From: Owenia fusiformis
Lineage: Eukaryota; Annelida; Polychaeta; Sabellida; Oweniidae
NCBI GenBank assembly: GCA_903813345.2
Contig: CAIIXF020000003.1
Location: 6,905,815-6,969,814, forward strand
DNA length: 64,000 nt
Reading direction: 5' to 3'
Under the pieces are notes generated by a model that saw nothing but the letters and a program-made list of their open reading frames with translations, was not told the DNA's origin and searched no databases. Below, in pieces: positions 48,491-60,559 of this stretch; the stretch's first letter is position 1; every line of letters starts with the position of its first letter. The translations under genes were made by a program, and so were the position numbers.

Positions 48491-48544
48491 TTTACTGAAC
48501 ATCATTTTCCTGATTATAAGAGCCTATTTAAAATGTTTAATGAG

Positions 48545-48712
48545 ATAGTGCTGTAAGCGCTGGGGGACGGTGAGAAATAACGAGGTATTGTCTGCCAGCT
48601 AGAGCGTACCGAGATCGTAGCGCTAAGGCAACGTCCAGCACCCATCCCGCCTCGGCTTGCTTTGTCTTGCCAGCCAGCGCTGAAGCTATCAGATTGTGTC
48701 GGCGTCAAACTA
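48545..48712. other. GC-rich island of unknown nature
   Basis: About 160 bp with markedly higher G+C than the surrounding intron, with AGCGCT words at both ends. An open frame of 64 codons lies on the minus strand (48514-48708), but the plus strand has stops. It matches no family I recognise. It could be a promoter, a regulatory element or a fragment of another element. Confidence 0.35.
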
Positions 48713-49276
48713 TAAAATTATATTTTGTAGTAGTAAGAGGGATGTGTGATAACTGTGCTCACTCTCAGGGTACTGAGAATCCGTCACTTTGTCGTACGTT
48801 TATGTAGAAGTGGAGTGGAATAAATAAGGCCAAAGAAGATAGCGATCAGTAATAAGATTAGCGCTAATGCAATATTCAATATTTTCCCTTATTGCTATTT
48901 GACATGTTAGATCCATTTGTCATTTTCGGTTTTTTATGCATACTTTGTAGAATCTGATTTGAGTTTAGGAAGTGTTGAGTCACTACCATTGGACTGAAAT
49001 TTGAATAAAATAGAGATCTAAATTGTCAATAAGTCGCTCTTAAAGAATTGATTTGCAGATTAGTCTATTCTTGCTTTAAATATCAATTTTTATGTATCAG
49101 TTAAATGGGAATTGTTGATAAATTGTGAACATGACCAAGAGGGGAGGAATAACTCAGAAATCAAGAAATATAAATCTACTAATAATATAATCTTTGTTTT
49201 ATCCTCTGAGGGAAGATTTAGATACCTAAATTTCACCCCAAAACTCTTTCTTGCTCCCTAAGATTCATAGATCTTA

Positions 49277-49345
49277 CAGTGATCTCCCAAGGATTTTTTG
49301 TCAAGTGGGTGAAAAATTCTAATTTTCACAATCAATGAATAAAAC
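49277..49345 (+). repeat. R3 repeat, CAGTGATCTCCC end
   Basis: CAGTGATCTCCCAAGGATTT followed by CAAGTGGGTGAAAAATTCTA matches the left end of the 55760-55965 element. Only one end was found here. Confidence 0.6.
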
Positions 49346-49615
49346 AGATCCTTCAGTTAGTCACATTTCCTCTAATTTTTTTGTAGACACATAAAAAAAT
49401 ATTTGCCTGTATTTGCCAATATTTTTTACAATAAGCGCCTAATTATGAAGTATTCAAATATTTGGATTTAATTATTAAATATTCATAAATCAATGAATAA
49501 AACAGATCCTTCAATTAGTCACATTTCCTCCAATTTTCATTTGCCTGTTCAATAATTTTTATAATAAGCGCCTAACTATGAAGAATTCAAATATTTGGTT
49601 TTAATTATTCAAATA
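49332..49615. repeat. Imperfect tandem duplication of about 155 bp
   Basis: AATGAATAAAACAGATCCTT, TTAGTCACATTTCCTC, ATAAGCGCCTAA and TCAAATATTTGG occur in order at 49332-49475 and again at 49493-49603. Confidence 0.75.
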
Positions 49616-50014
49616 TTCCCCTCAACAGATATGTGTTTTTATTATACTTAATCATGAATTTTAAGTGTCTGTCTGTCTCCAGGGAGGGAGGATGTTTGCG
49701 TAAGCACTAGCTCCTTTGTTTGGGTGAGCACCAGTTCCTCTGGTACAACAGTCATAAAAGGTTCCCTTGGAAACAGACACAACAAAACAAATCATCACCA
49801 AGGTTACCTCAAAGGCAAAAATAGTCTGGAGACACATAAACCTGGTTAAGTGTCACATTATATCAGCATGAACACTTTCCCTTGTCCAATGTCCAATTTA
49901 TTCCACACATTGACTTTCATGTTAAATGAGTCGTATTGCTGTAACTGGAATAGCAGATAATCGAACAGTGACCATAAAACAAGAGATTCTCAGGTCATTA
50001 ATATAATTAAAATC

Positions 50015-50165
50015 TGCCTCAACTGAATGCCACTGGAATTGCCAAAGTTTTCTGATGGTAGGTGTTCATACATCAAGATTTTATAAAATGGACATCTATG
50101 ATAATTAAAAGATTGGGCTGAAAAATGTGTTCACATTGACATTGTGAGGTATTTAAATTGGAGAG
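50015..50165. repeat. Dispersed repeat R2, another copy
   Basis: GAATGCCACTGGAATTGCCA, GGTAGGTGTTCATACATCAA and AATGTGTTCACATTGACATT share the R2 order. It stands on the plus strand. Confidence 0.55.
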
Positions 50166-51839
50166 GAAATAGGGAGGGAGAGGGTGAATAGAAGGGGGGG
50201 GGGTTGTTAAAGTATTCAATGATATGTCTCAATGATATGTTTGACATTGGATCATGATTTCAGAGGATATTTCATGAAACTCAAACTGGTAAGCAAGTAT
50301 TCGGGGATCATTCTGCCACACTTCACAATAACATAACAAACATAAGCAGAATTTTAGGGAAGCTCTCAAAAGATCTATATGCGATGAGATACTGAACTGA
50401 AGTTGTGGGCAGTGGTGGCTAGAAAGGGTATCTACCCTATCAATCAGTGTTTTAAATATCCACAAATCATTTTGGTTCTAAGGGGTGGGGGAAGGGCAGA
50501 GGCTGCAGTAGCTGAATGTTTATAATTTTCTGGCATGAATTTTATGATAGCATCCCTTGCTCTACAGTGTACAGGTCTAAAGTTACATGTGTATAAACAA
50601 ATCCCAAGAATTGATACTTCAAGAGTTTTACATAGCTGAGAGAGAGAGAGATCTGGAAAAGCAGACTAGAACTTGGCATAAATTGCTTAGACTACCTACG
50701 GATAAAACAACAAGAGGGTCAGCATTTTAACTTGCAAAATCAGGGGAATATCTAAGGAATTGCAGAAACAACAGGCAAATATAAGAGTCATATTTGTACC
50801 TAGAAATTGTGAAAATTTGCTTTGTGCTTTGATTTTATTTTCGAGATTAATTAGCAATAGGTGTAACATTTTCAGCATGGGAGAATATATTTTGGATAAG
50901 TAGCAATTTCCAAATGGGTAAGCTGTTGATCTCAATTGGTTACATCTTGATTTATAGTTCATCAAAGATTCCTGTTTTTTCCAAGGGTACTTATCTCTGA
51001 GGGATAGTCAACTATTTTGAAGACCCTGGGACCCTTTCTTTAAAACTGAAGATTTTCATTTTTGGATGGAGTTTGGCAGTCAGTGGCTGTAACAAATGGC
51101 AGGTTGTGTCATTTTAAACTGGCTCAGGATGTTATATAACAAAATACCATTGAAGTAAACATAGTTGAAAATATTTAACATTTCTTTGATGCTAGAGAGA
51201 TCACTGTGGATCTTATTGGAGCAAAGTATTTCAGAGTATTTATATGAAATCTGAATGGCTGCATTTATTTCATCTGCTTGTAGCAATACAATATCACTAT
51301 AACCATCATGTTTAAAATAGTACTATTAGGTTTGGCATTTGTGGAGATAAACAGAGATGATTTGTGAGAATTCATTACAGTTGAAGAGTGTTATATTAAA
51401 AACAAATCAAAAATACACTTGCCAGATCTATACTAAAACAGCACCCTTATAGTAAACACTATATCCATGTCCAAAGAATTTGCAATATATATGATTTTCA
51501 CTGGTGTAAAATCTGTAGTTTTAATTTACCTTGAAGTTAACATGCGGGTGTTAGAATAAAAATTATTTCTACTTATTGCCCATGAGGTGCATTTTGAATA
51601 GTCATTTATTCAGGATCTTTTGGAAAGGAAATAACCTGTTGTATGTTCTCTAGTTCCAATGATGAATTCTGTTTTACTATTCTTGGTTTGTAGTAGAAAA
51701 CCTGGGGGTATTGAATTGAAAGCAAGCAAAACAGAAAAAAACACTTCCCTGTATAGCTTAAAATAACAAACTGGCAATGCCATATGATATCTTACTCTCA
51801 TTAAAACACTATATGCCCTCAGTTATTCAGAGATTAATG

Positions 51840-52070
51840 GTACTGATTAAACACATCTTGTCTCTATAGAGTTTAAAGAACTACCACAAAACTGTATATC
51901 CGATCCCCTTTCTAATCAGAACACCTCTCAATGTGAACACTTTTTCTTGGTCCCAATTTTGTCCTGTAGACTTGCATATTGAACAAACCTTGAAATGTGA
52001 ACACCTGCTAATCTGAACACTTTTGGCCAGTTCCAGTGATATTTGGATTAGACAGGTTTTACTGTTTCTG
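51840..52070 (-). repeat. Dispersed repeat R2, reverse copy
   Basis: AACACCTCTCAATGTGAACA, TCTTGGTCCCAATTTTGTCC, CTGCTAATCTGAACACTTTT and GGACAGGTTTTACTG-like blocks. A similar reverse copy lies at 61030-61160, with CTGAACACTTTTGGCTGGCC and CGAGTTTTACTGTATT. Confidence 0.65.
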
Positions 52071-52097
52071 ATTCTCTTGCATATTTCTATATAATTT

Positions 52098-52290
52098 CAG
52101 TGATCTCGCCCGTGTTGAATCAGATGAGTGCAACACTCACTTAAATTTAAAAGGTTTGCACTCACCTGATAAGTAATTTGCACTCACTTGTTAATAAGAA
52201 TAATGACAAATAAGAATAATGACAAATAAGCAAAATTGTCAAATAAGCAAAATTGTCAAAATTAGAATTTCACACCAACTTGCACTTTGG
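52098..52290. repeat. R3-like sequence
   Basis: It begins CAGTGATCTCGCCCGTG and repeats TGCACTCAC words, then ATAATGACAAATAAG and AAATAAGCAAAATTGTC short tandem units at 52190-52250. A diverged relative of the R3 element. Confidence 0.4.
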
Positions 52291-52844
52291 AAGAAGCCTG
52301 AAAGAACACTGAGTTAGAGTCTACTTTAATTCTTGCCCATTCTACACTTTTATTTTTCATTTTAAGATATGGCTGGATTATATTTTGACATTTTATTCAC
52401 TGAAAATGTATATCACTGAAAAAATGTTTTTTGTAGTGCTGCGTTTATAACATGGTGAGCTGTGCAAGAATGTAATGAAATCAATTCTAATTAATAATTC
52501 ACAGAATTGTGATTTCAATTAGGCACCATTGATGAATAATTGATATAATTCTCTAGGTGAGTGATCTATACCAGTGAAAATTGTGTTATAGGATTTTTTG
52601 ACATTGATTATATCTCGAGGGAGATAACCTTAACTACCAAGGGATATTAAAGATATCTACTGAGGATGTAGAATTGATAAAACCTAGAAATGTTCCTTAT
52701 ATTTATCCACCATTCCCAATAGAGCGATTAGACTATAACATGTAGTGTTTAATTAAACACTTTTTGAATTCAGGCCATGGTTTGGTATTTTCAGGTTTAT
52801 TTTCTGATAACCCATTTTTTCCTTTCAGTCGTTGAAATTCTTGA

Positions 52845-53065
52845 GTATCTTGTCCTTTGAGTACCTTGTCCATTTAGCCCCTTGTCTATTCAGTGCCTTG
52901 ACCATTGAATCCTTTGATACGTGAGTCCTTTTTCATATGAGTCCTCTGTCCTTTGACTTTCTTGAGTTCTTTATCCTATAAATTCTTGAGTCCTTTGAAT
53001 AACTTGAGTCCTGTCTCCTTTAAAACTCCCCCTAGTGTACTTGATTTGAGTCCATTGGCTTTGGA
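52845..53065. repeat. Degenerate CTTGAGTCCTTTGT minisatellite
   Basis: About 14 degenerate copies of a 14-17 bp unit around CTTGAGTCCTTTG can be followed. Confidence 0.6.
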
Positions 53066-53514
53066 GAACAGTTTTTGGGGAAGGGTCATAGGTTATTGAA
53101 ATATCAAAGTACAAATGAGGCAGTTAAACTAAACTACCTCTTATAAATATTTTAATGAAATCTTTGAGTAGGTTACATTGATGATTCTGCCTGTATTACA
53201 TCGAGAAACAGTAGCCACTGTAGTTTAGATTTATGTAACATGGGGTTTATTTCTGAAATATTTAGTAAAGAAATTCTAAATAGATTGTGGTTACCATAGA
53301 AACCATGACATCATAGTCAAAGAACAACGGTGAAATTCTTGTTCTTCAAACCTGTATTGTGTTCCATCCTGATTGAATTTAGGGATGTTGCCCATATGTT
53401 TTAATTGGAAAGACTGAAGTCAGTTTCTTTATCGTTAGATATATAAGGAAATTAGACTGGGTTCCATTTACTTGAATCAATCGCTTGAAGAATGAAATAG
53501 TAAATGTTTTGTTA

Positions 53515-53720
53515 TCTGGGTCGCAAGTTGAACACCTGTCAAGTTGAACACCTGCAAGTAAAACACCTCTGCACATATAGTCCAGCTACAAGCCTCCCCC
53601 ATGTGAGAAGTTTTCACACCTTTGTAGTCAAGTAGTGGGAGGAGAGGGCTTTTAGTTAGACTACTGTAAATGGAACACTCCAGTGTCACATAATATCGGC
53701 TCCATTTTGAACGAACATTT
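53515..53720. repeat. Dispersed repeat R2 fragment
   Basis: GTCGCAAGTTGAACACCTGT, AGTTGAACACCTGCAAGTAA and ATGGAACACTCCAGTGTCAC resemble the R2 words AACACCTG and GTGAACAC. The match is weak. Confidence 0.35.
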
Positions 53721-53760
53721 GTGAGTAGAATTACTTCCAAGTTAAAGACATTTAGATGTA

Positions 53761-53879
53761 GTCTAGCTCCTAGACTATGTGACCCCCCCCCTCTACTAGA
53801 CTAAACACCTTCTCACACAGAGGTGTGTTGTTGGGAGGTGTTTAGGGGGGGGGGTCACAAGGACTTGTAGCTAGACTAA
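53761..53879. mobile_element. 119-bp hairpin insertion with 10-bp direct repeats
   Basis: TTTAGATGTA (53751-53760 and 53880-53889) flanks a palindromic segment with ends GTCTAGCTCC and, inverted, TTAGTCTAGCTACAAG. The inner blocks GTGACCCCCCCC and CTAAACACCT recur inverted. The flanking repeats look like a target duplication. Confidence 0.7.
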
Positions 53880-54957
53880 TTTAGATGTATCAAAGCCAAA
53901 GGCATTCCATTTTTACTTAGCTATTTAGAAAATGTAAGGTCTGCTGAATAATTAGGTGAAACTGATGACATAGTAGTCACGACTTTGTTTCATTCTTTCA
54001 GTTCCAGACATCATCACATAACACTGTTTATTATCAAATGTTGAACTATTACAGCTTCTGGAATCTGGATTGTGTATTTCTTAAACATCAAAATGTTTCT
54101 CTACTGGAATCATTAAGCTTTCTTTTCACAGTTTGTTTTGTAGCTTTCAATGCTTACTTGGTTGCGTCATGTTCATTCATGTTATCTCAAATGAGTCGTT
54201 TGGTTAATATTGAGTTCTTTCTATGATATTCTGTGTCACAATATGATGTCACAATATGATGTCACAATAAGATACACACTAATGTTTAGTTATGCATAAT
54301 TGTTACATTGACTTTGTATGCCAACAGGAAAGAAACAAAAATGGTCAAAGAACACAGCAGGAAAAACAAGAGTGCTCCCAGTCCTAAGGAAAACAAACCC
54401 AAACTATCCCAAATCATAATCTAACATGAAAAGAAACAGTGTCTAATACCCCCTTTCCCACCATTCAAGTAACAATATCATAATCCGAGACCATAACACT
54501 CGAGGAACATTTCCTTCATTCTGAAGTAGATGAGAAGGGAGGGGGGGGGTGTCAAGATACTTGAGGTTGGCCTACATTGCTCTGACTTAAAATTGTATTA
54601 TAGTCCTACAAGCTGTATGGTAGAGAAAATATATCAGGGCAGTCATAATCCAGTATTTCTTTCAAATCGTTGCTACTGTTGATTATGTGTGTGTCATCCA
54701 GTCCCAAAAGACATGTATCAATTTTCTCAAAGTTGCATGCTGAGACATTCAGTATTAGTATTTTAGTTGTTCATTACCCTTGTGATGCCATTACATTTGA
54801 ACATAAAGCTCCAAGAGAAGTCTCAATGTTAGCGTGACTGTTTATAAGTTAAACTAACATACTGGGTTGATGATGTAACGGAGGCAATTGCCTTGATCAG
54901 AATATCTGTGTCTCCAAATTTGCCTAATAATCAAATAATGTAATTACGGACTCCTTC

Positions 54958-55105
54958 CAGTAATCTCCCCCAGATTAAAGCAAGTTGCACCTACCTGAAA
55001 ATCCACTCGCACCCACTTGAAAATGAGAAAAATCATGGAAATTTGGCATATTTTGATTTTCGGTCTGAATTGTGAAAATGATAATTTTGCATCCATTTGT
55101 GGAAA
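54958..55105 (-). repeat. R3 repeat, reverse partial copy
   Basis: CAGTAATCTCCCCCAGATTAAAGCAAGTTGCACCTACC matches the reverse complement of the right end of the 55760-55965 element; the matched words are shorter than 20 bases each (CAGTAATCTCCCCC, TTAAAGCAAGTTGCACC). Confidence 0.55.
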
Positions 55106-55759
55106 ACACTTCCTGATTTTATGTTCATTTCACATCTCAATATCAAGATGTAAATGTTATGGTTGCCATTGAAGAAATATTACCAACTTTCCCATATTTT
55201 GTGCTTGTTATATCATTTCCTACATTTTATAAATTATAATATTATCCTACACTTAGTGTACTAAATAAATAATAACATTAAAAAATGAATTTGATATCTA
55301 TTGGCAAAATGAATAGCTGGAGGATATCGCCACAATACACTCCGGAAAACTAATAGCGGAGGATATCGCCACCATATACTCAGGAAAACCATTATGCTTC
55401 GCTCTCATGCAGATATCAATATCACCACATAGATAAAAATGATAGTCCTCAAAATCATAGGATATCCTATAAGTTTTAGCACCTAAAATTGGCACAGCCC
55501 TTATATTAAGCCCTTCTAGTGTCCGATATCAAGGTTGAGTGATAATGTTATGTGTTGAACTGTGTATATTGCCCCAAAGTCATCCTGGGTGAATAGTCTT
55601 GATCTTTACATTAACAGAAGGTGTTGCACCTGTATACAAACGTTATGTAAAAATATCACAAACTCTTTACGAGTAGGGATTTAATTACAAACTGTTTAAA
55701 CAACCATGCTCTTCTGGGATTTGTTCCCCTTGTATAAAATAACATTTTGATATTCATTA

Positions 55760-55965
55760 CAGTGATCTCCCCAGGATCTTTTCTCAGGTGGGTGCAAAAT
55801 TCTCATTTTCACAATTCAGACAAAAATTGGTCAAAATATGCCAATTTTTCATGATTTTTCTCATTTTCAAGTGGGTGCAAATGGATTTTCAGGTGGGTGC
55901 AAGCCTATTTTCAAAATCTCAGGTGGGTGCTGCACCCACTTGCTTTAATGCTGGGGAGATCACTG
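55760..55965. mobile_element. R3 full-length element, CAGTGATCTCCCCAG ends, CATTA duplication
   Basis: 15-bp inverted ends (CAGTGATCTCCCCAG and CTGGGGAGATCACTG) and the flanking direct repeat CATTA (55755-55759 and 55966-55970) define a 206-bp element. Inside are AGGTGGGTGC and GTGGGTGCA words. No coding capacity. Confidence 0.85.
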
Positions 55966-56383
55966 CATTATGCTTTGAGTTAGAATTTTATTTATTGTTT
56001 CCAACTTTTTTTGTGGACAGTGTTCTGCAGTGAATGATTGATGATTGAAGGAGGGGGGGGGTCAACATCTGTAACAAATGGCAGGTGGTGACATTTTGCC
56101 TGTAAATGCTTTGTTAAAGGATGCAGTTAAGTTGATTGAGAAATTGCGTGTCATCTTTTTCATGTAGTATAATGTAGCTGTCAAACGTGACTTTTAGACA
56201 GTTATATTAGTTATGATATTTAAGATCTAGTCAATAGAGATATGCATATAATACATTTTAAAATGAGGCCTACAGAGCCTGTCTGAATACAGAGGGAGAG
56301 GATCTTTCGTTTAACATATTTTTTTTTGAATTTGAATTATCTTTTTTTCAGTTATTAACATTTCAGATGTTTTATAATTTCAG

Positions 56384-56542
56384 TCATTCACCCTACATGG
56401 TGGGGAGGGGCGCCTAGGGGGTCAATTAAGGGTGGCTCTCTCCAGAGACGGCAAAGTACGCGCTACGCCTCCCTACCCACATTCCGTTCAAGGTCACTTC
56501 CTCGTAAACCAGAGACAGAAAAAACTCCGAATGACGGCTCAG
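56384..56542 (+). CDS. Probable cassette exon of syntrophin
   Basis: A strong acceptor (TTTTATAATTTCAG|TC) and donor (GGCTCAG|GTATCT) bound 159 bp that are open in only the frame required by splicing from coding exon 1 (phase 1) and into coding exon 2 (phase 1). It would insert 53 residues after VDLE, with WWGGAPRGSIKGG, LQRRQSTRYASLP and FRSRSLPRKPETEK. It is rich in Arg, Ser and Pro and contains the PKA-type site RRQS. Composition is clearly more G/C-rich than the flanking intron. The insert falls at the last strand of the PDZ domain, where PH1 resumes. Its identity as a syntrophin exon is inferred from position, phase and splice sites; no homologue was recognised. Confidence 0.6.
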
Positions 56543-56787
56543 GTATCTGTGTTCGAGTGAGCCGTGTTCAAAATTTTACCATTTGTGGTACCAAATTTTG
56601 CACCAATTTTTACTAATGCTGCAGCCTGCATCCAAGGATTTCTCCAAAAATTCAATTCATATATAGTTGTTTTTTGTTTGTTTTGTTGCTTTGATTTTAC
56701 CAATCAACACAGTTGCAGAATTAGCCATTACTAAATGCTTATGTTCAATTTATGAATTCTTTCATTATCCAAATAGACAAAATACAC

Positions 56788-56887
56788 CATATTTCACAAA
56801 GTGTGACATTTAGACATGCTCGATATCAACAAAGTGTGACATTTAGACATGCTCGATATGAACAAAGTTTGACATTTAGACATGCTC
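56788..56887. repeat. 33-bp tandem repeat, three copies
   Basis: Unit around CAAAGTGTGACATTTAGACA plus TGCTCGATAT, three copies, the last diverged. Confidence 0.85.
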
Positions 56888-57252
56888 ACTCACTAATGCA
56901 GTACCGAATGGCTTTACACAACATATCCCTACATGGGTTTGATATTCATAACGCTTTTAATTTTTGTCTATTGTGTTATGCAGATCTGCAGAGAACATCA
57001 TCATCTCTGATTGACTGTTAAGTTTACAGTTATTATCATTAATAGGCCCTTATAGGTTCCTTGTATGTTTAACATAAACTATTTTTAAGAAATCAGCCTT
57101 TTTATTTTACTCTAAAAAGGAGTAGGTCAAAATAAATTGAAATTACTCAAATACTAAATTTGTCAAACAGTTTGATCAGGGAGATTTTTGACTTGCATTG
57201 GCAGGCAATTATTTAAGGACCAATAATTATAAAAGTTTTAATTCTCCAATGG

Positions 57253-57398
57253 TAATGCCTTGGTCACATTTGCTCCGATTTTCACTATGGCGCCCGGCCA
57301 ATTGAGTATTTTGTTCAAAATTGAATACAATATTGAACAAAACATTCAATCGGCCAGGCGCCAGCCGATGGATCGGAGCATTTGTGACCCAGGCATTA
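57253..57398. mobile_element. 146-bp hairpin element with TAATGCC ends
   Basis: TAATGCCTTGGTCACATTTG and its inverted partner (ending CCCAGGCATTA) enclose GGCGCCCGGCC...GGCCAGGCGCC and an inner TTTTGTTCAA hairpin. Flanking TA may be a Tc1/mariner-type duplication or part of the repeat. Confidence 0.7.
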
Positions 57399-58599
57399 AG
57401 CTTAATATTTCAGCCTCCTCTACTGGTGGCAAATTTGAGTATTAGGTTATGATGAAAAAACTTAAAAAATGATTTACTATCTGTAGAGAAAATGTTTATT
57501 TTGTGTCATTTTGAACTACACTTAAGTCTTTTACGATCTGAAAGATTAATCAAAAACTTTGTTTTATTTTATTCTAGGGGGCTATTCTATAAAAGTTCCA
57601 ATTTAACCAGTGAGGGGTTTTCCAGATTAGGGGTTTTCTTTATGGTTAGTCGTGTTTATAGTCTGCTTTCATCGGAGCAAGGGGGCTAAAATGCACAGCC
57701 TCTCAAAAAAGCAAATTAATCCAATTGTCTTTTATTTACCTGTGTGTTAACTATGTTTCTACAAGGTTTTGCTCCAGACTGAAATCTGATCATCAGATTT
57801 TATGAAAAGAACTTAGAGAAAGAGAAAATAGCATTTTACGTCAACAGCGCGTCATTTATTGATGGTATCTACAAGTAAGAAAATCTCTTGAGATGATATC
57901 GGCAGAATTAACATCTTTGATTCAAACACTGTACAATCAACAAAGAATATCAAAGGGAATCGAAAAAACATTCTTAATGTCATCTTGTCTTTCCATGTAA
58001 ATCTGATTTTCCGGTGTTCTGTCTTGGATGAGTTCTAGTCTAGTAACTGTTTTCAATGCCAAGACCATTCAGAATGTTTTTTCATTGGTTTTTCAACATA
58101 TGTTGGGATGTCTTCAGTATGAATTAAATGTTCCATGGTCATTGGTTTTGTTGTTTTGGCTGTGATAATGATGAATGATGGGGGAAGGGTGTTTACATTA
58201 GATCATAGTTAGGGATATTGATTTCATTTTTCATGATGTTTCTTGCTATTTTTCTTAATGATAGAGACAAGTTTGGATTAAAGGGATGTTCCAATATAGA
58301 GGTTTTACTGTACATGTACCTTGTATTTTGCACTTTATATTTTGATCTTCAAATCATGACAATGTTACTTTTTGCATGGGTAATTCGTGGAATGATTCTA
58401 AAGAGTCATAAGTCCCTAGATGATATTTTGGGATATTTCTCACTAAAATCTACAAGATGATTATTTTCTGTAAAAAGAAATCCTACCCAAGATGATGTTT
58501 TTAGAAGTTTGGATAAAGTATTACCAGAAGTAGAATTCTTCATGAGATGAGGAGATGTTAAAGCTTACGTAAAAGAATCACACTGGTCTCAATTTAAAT

Positions 58600-58770
58600 T
58601 GTAAAATAGCATGAAAATTAAAGGAAAATGCATGGAATAAAGTTAATAAACATATAATTGATGCCCTAAATTATACAAAAATGTGAAAAAATTATGTTGC
58701 TCAGTCAAATTTTTCTGAGAAATTGATTGAAATAAGCCAGAGCAGAAGACACTTCAAGATAGAGAATTAA
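58600..58770 (+). repeat. Dispersed repeat R1, copy 3
   Basis: AAATGCATGGAATAAAGTTA, CCCTAAATTATACAAAAATG, GTCAAATTTTTCTGAGAAAT and GAAATAAGCCAGAGCAGAAG in the R1 order. Confidence 0.7.
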
Positions 58771-59499
58771 CCCTTTGAGATAGTTGTTTTTGTATTTCAA
58801 ATTGTTCTATCTTCTCTTCATGCAAAATTAATCCACCTCAAATGTTTTGAGTTCATCTTGAAATTTTCTGTTGTATTCATGTATTTTATCTCCTTTTTGA
58901 AAAATGAGCATTTACAGTAATGAGCAAGTCCAATTGGCAAAGTGCATAATTGGGATCTTTAGATAAGATGAAGGTGTACTTGCAAAAAATATGAAATCTT
59001 TGCAGTTTTATAAAAAAAGCGTCAATATTGACAAAAATTAAATGCCCAGATTTTGTATGATTTGTAGATTATGACACAGTTAAAAAAAGCATATATAATG
59101 ATTTATTTTTATAAAACTACATTGACATATATTTTGCATATATCTGAAATCATTGAGCAAGATTGCCTCAATGTCATAGAAGCACTTTAGCAATACAAGT
59201 GGTAGATACTACATTCTTTCTTTACTATCTCTATTTGACTCCCAGACTTTACTCAATACTATTGTTTCCAATTATGAAATCATGTTCTGGTATTATTCAA
59301 AATGTTGTTTCTTGATGTTTCTGATCTTGAACATTTTAAGAATTCTTTCGTCCCCATATACATTTTTTCTGATTGTTTCCATATAATATGTTAAAGGCAC
59401 TCGCTTTCCTTTGTTAAAGGCACTCGCTTTCCTTTTTTAGAGTAAATTGCCAGATGCAATTTTGGATATGGTTATGCTTGATAAGTGATTTAGAGAGAA

Positions 59500-59630
59500 A
59501 AAGAGAACAATTAGCAAGAAATAAAATAAACAGAAACATGATGATGACTTTCAGTTATGTAGAAATGTCAAAAAAAATTTATAGAAATTTTAGAGGGAAA
59601 TTGAGTGAAATAAGCATGAGCAGTATAGTA
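59500..59630 (+). repeat. Dispersed repeat R1, copy 4
   Basis: GAAATAAAATAAACAGAAAC, ATGTAGAAATGTCAAAAAAA, AAATTTTAGAGGGAAATTGA and GTGAAATAAGCATGAGCAG. Diverged and shortened. Confidence 0.6.
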
Positions 59631-60559
59631 TAGTTTTGGCTTTTGCTCTTATATTTTAGTCAACCTTGGGATTTTATCATACAAACCTTCTAGGAATTCT
59701 CTTAAAAATACCATTTATATTTGATCACTTTACTTAGAAAATGGTTTATACCTTACTCAGTTTACAGTATTATCACAAAAGTATTATTGATGTGCTTTTT
59801 AACAAAATGTGCCACTAAACTATATTTATATAATGAGTCAGTTCTATTCCATTTAGCTTCAGATGAATCAACTAATTATCAAATGAATAACTATGAGTTG
59901 TAATTGGAAAGGGAATATGTATAGCTGATCAGAACTCCGCGAATCTGTCAGATTAGATCATTACTGTTGTTTCAAATTGGTTGAAGAACAATTACATTTG
60001 ATATTGTATGTTAACATTCATCTGATCCGTGTTCACAGTCCCCATGGGGTTTGTTAACTCATGTTTTCAGATCCTCGATTCTTAATGTGTTTTTCTTACT
60101 GGTGAATCAGGCTCCAAGATTTTATTTACTGATACTATTCATAAAGATTTGTTGGTGTTAGCTTTGAGCCTGGTTTTATCGATATTGTTTAGATATCTCT
60201 GACCGACTAATCTACAGTTAAGCCTCCATAGTAAGACAAATGAAAAACGTATTTCTTGTAATCCATCAATTTTGATTCCCTGGATGGAATTAATCTCTCT
60301 ACTTGATACAGTATTATCACCATAATTTTCAAGTTTTATCTAAAATGGTTGAACATTTGCGATAATTGACCATACTAAAAATGAACCCAATTTGTTTGTT
60401 TTTCTCAATAGTGCTTTTATAGAGCATACGTATTCATAAATTGCAGATTTATAAGTCCCTCAATTTCCCAAATGTCAGTTTTGTATTGAAGTTGGGTTGA
60501 TTTCCCTTGTGAGACTGGATTAGATTTATCTCTGAATAAAAATCTTGATGGTCTTGTTT

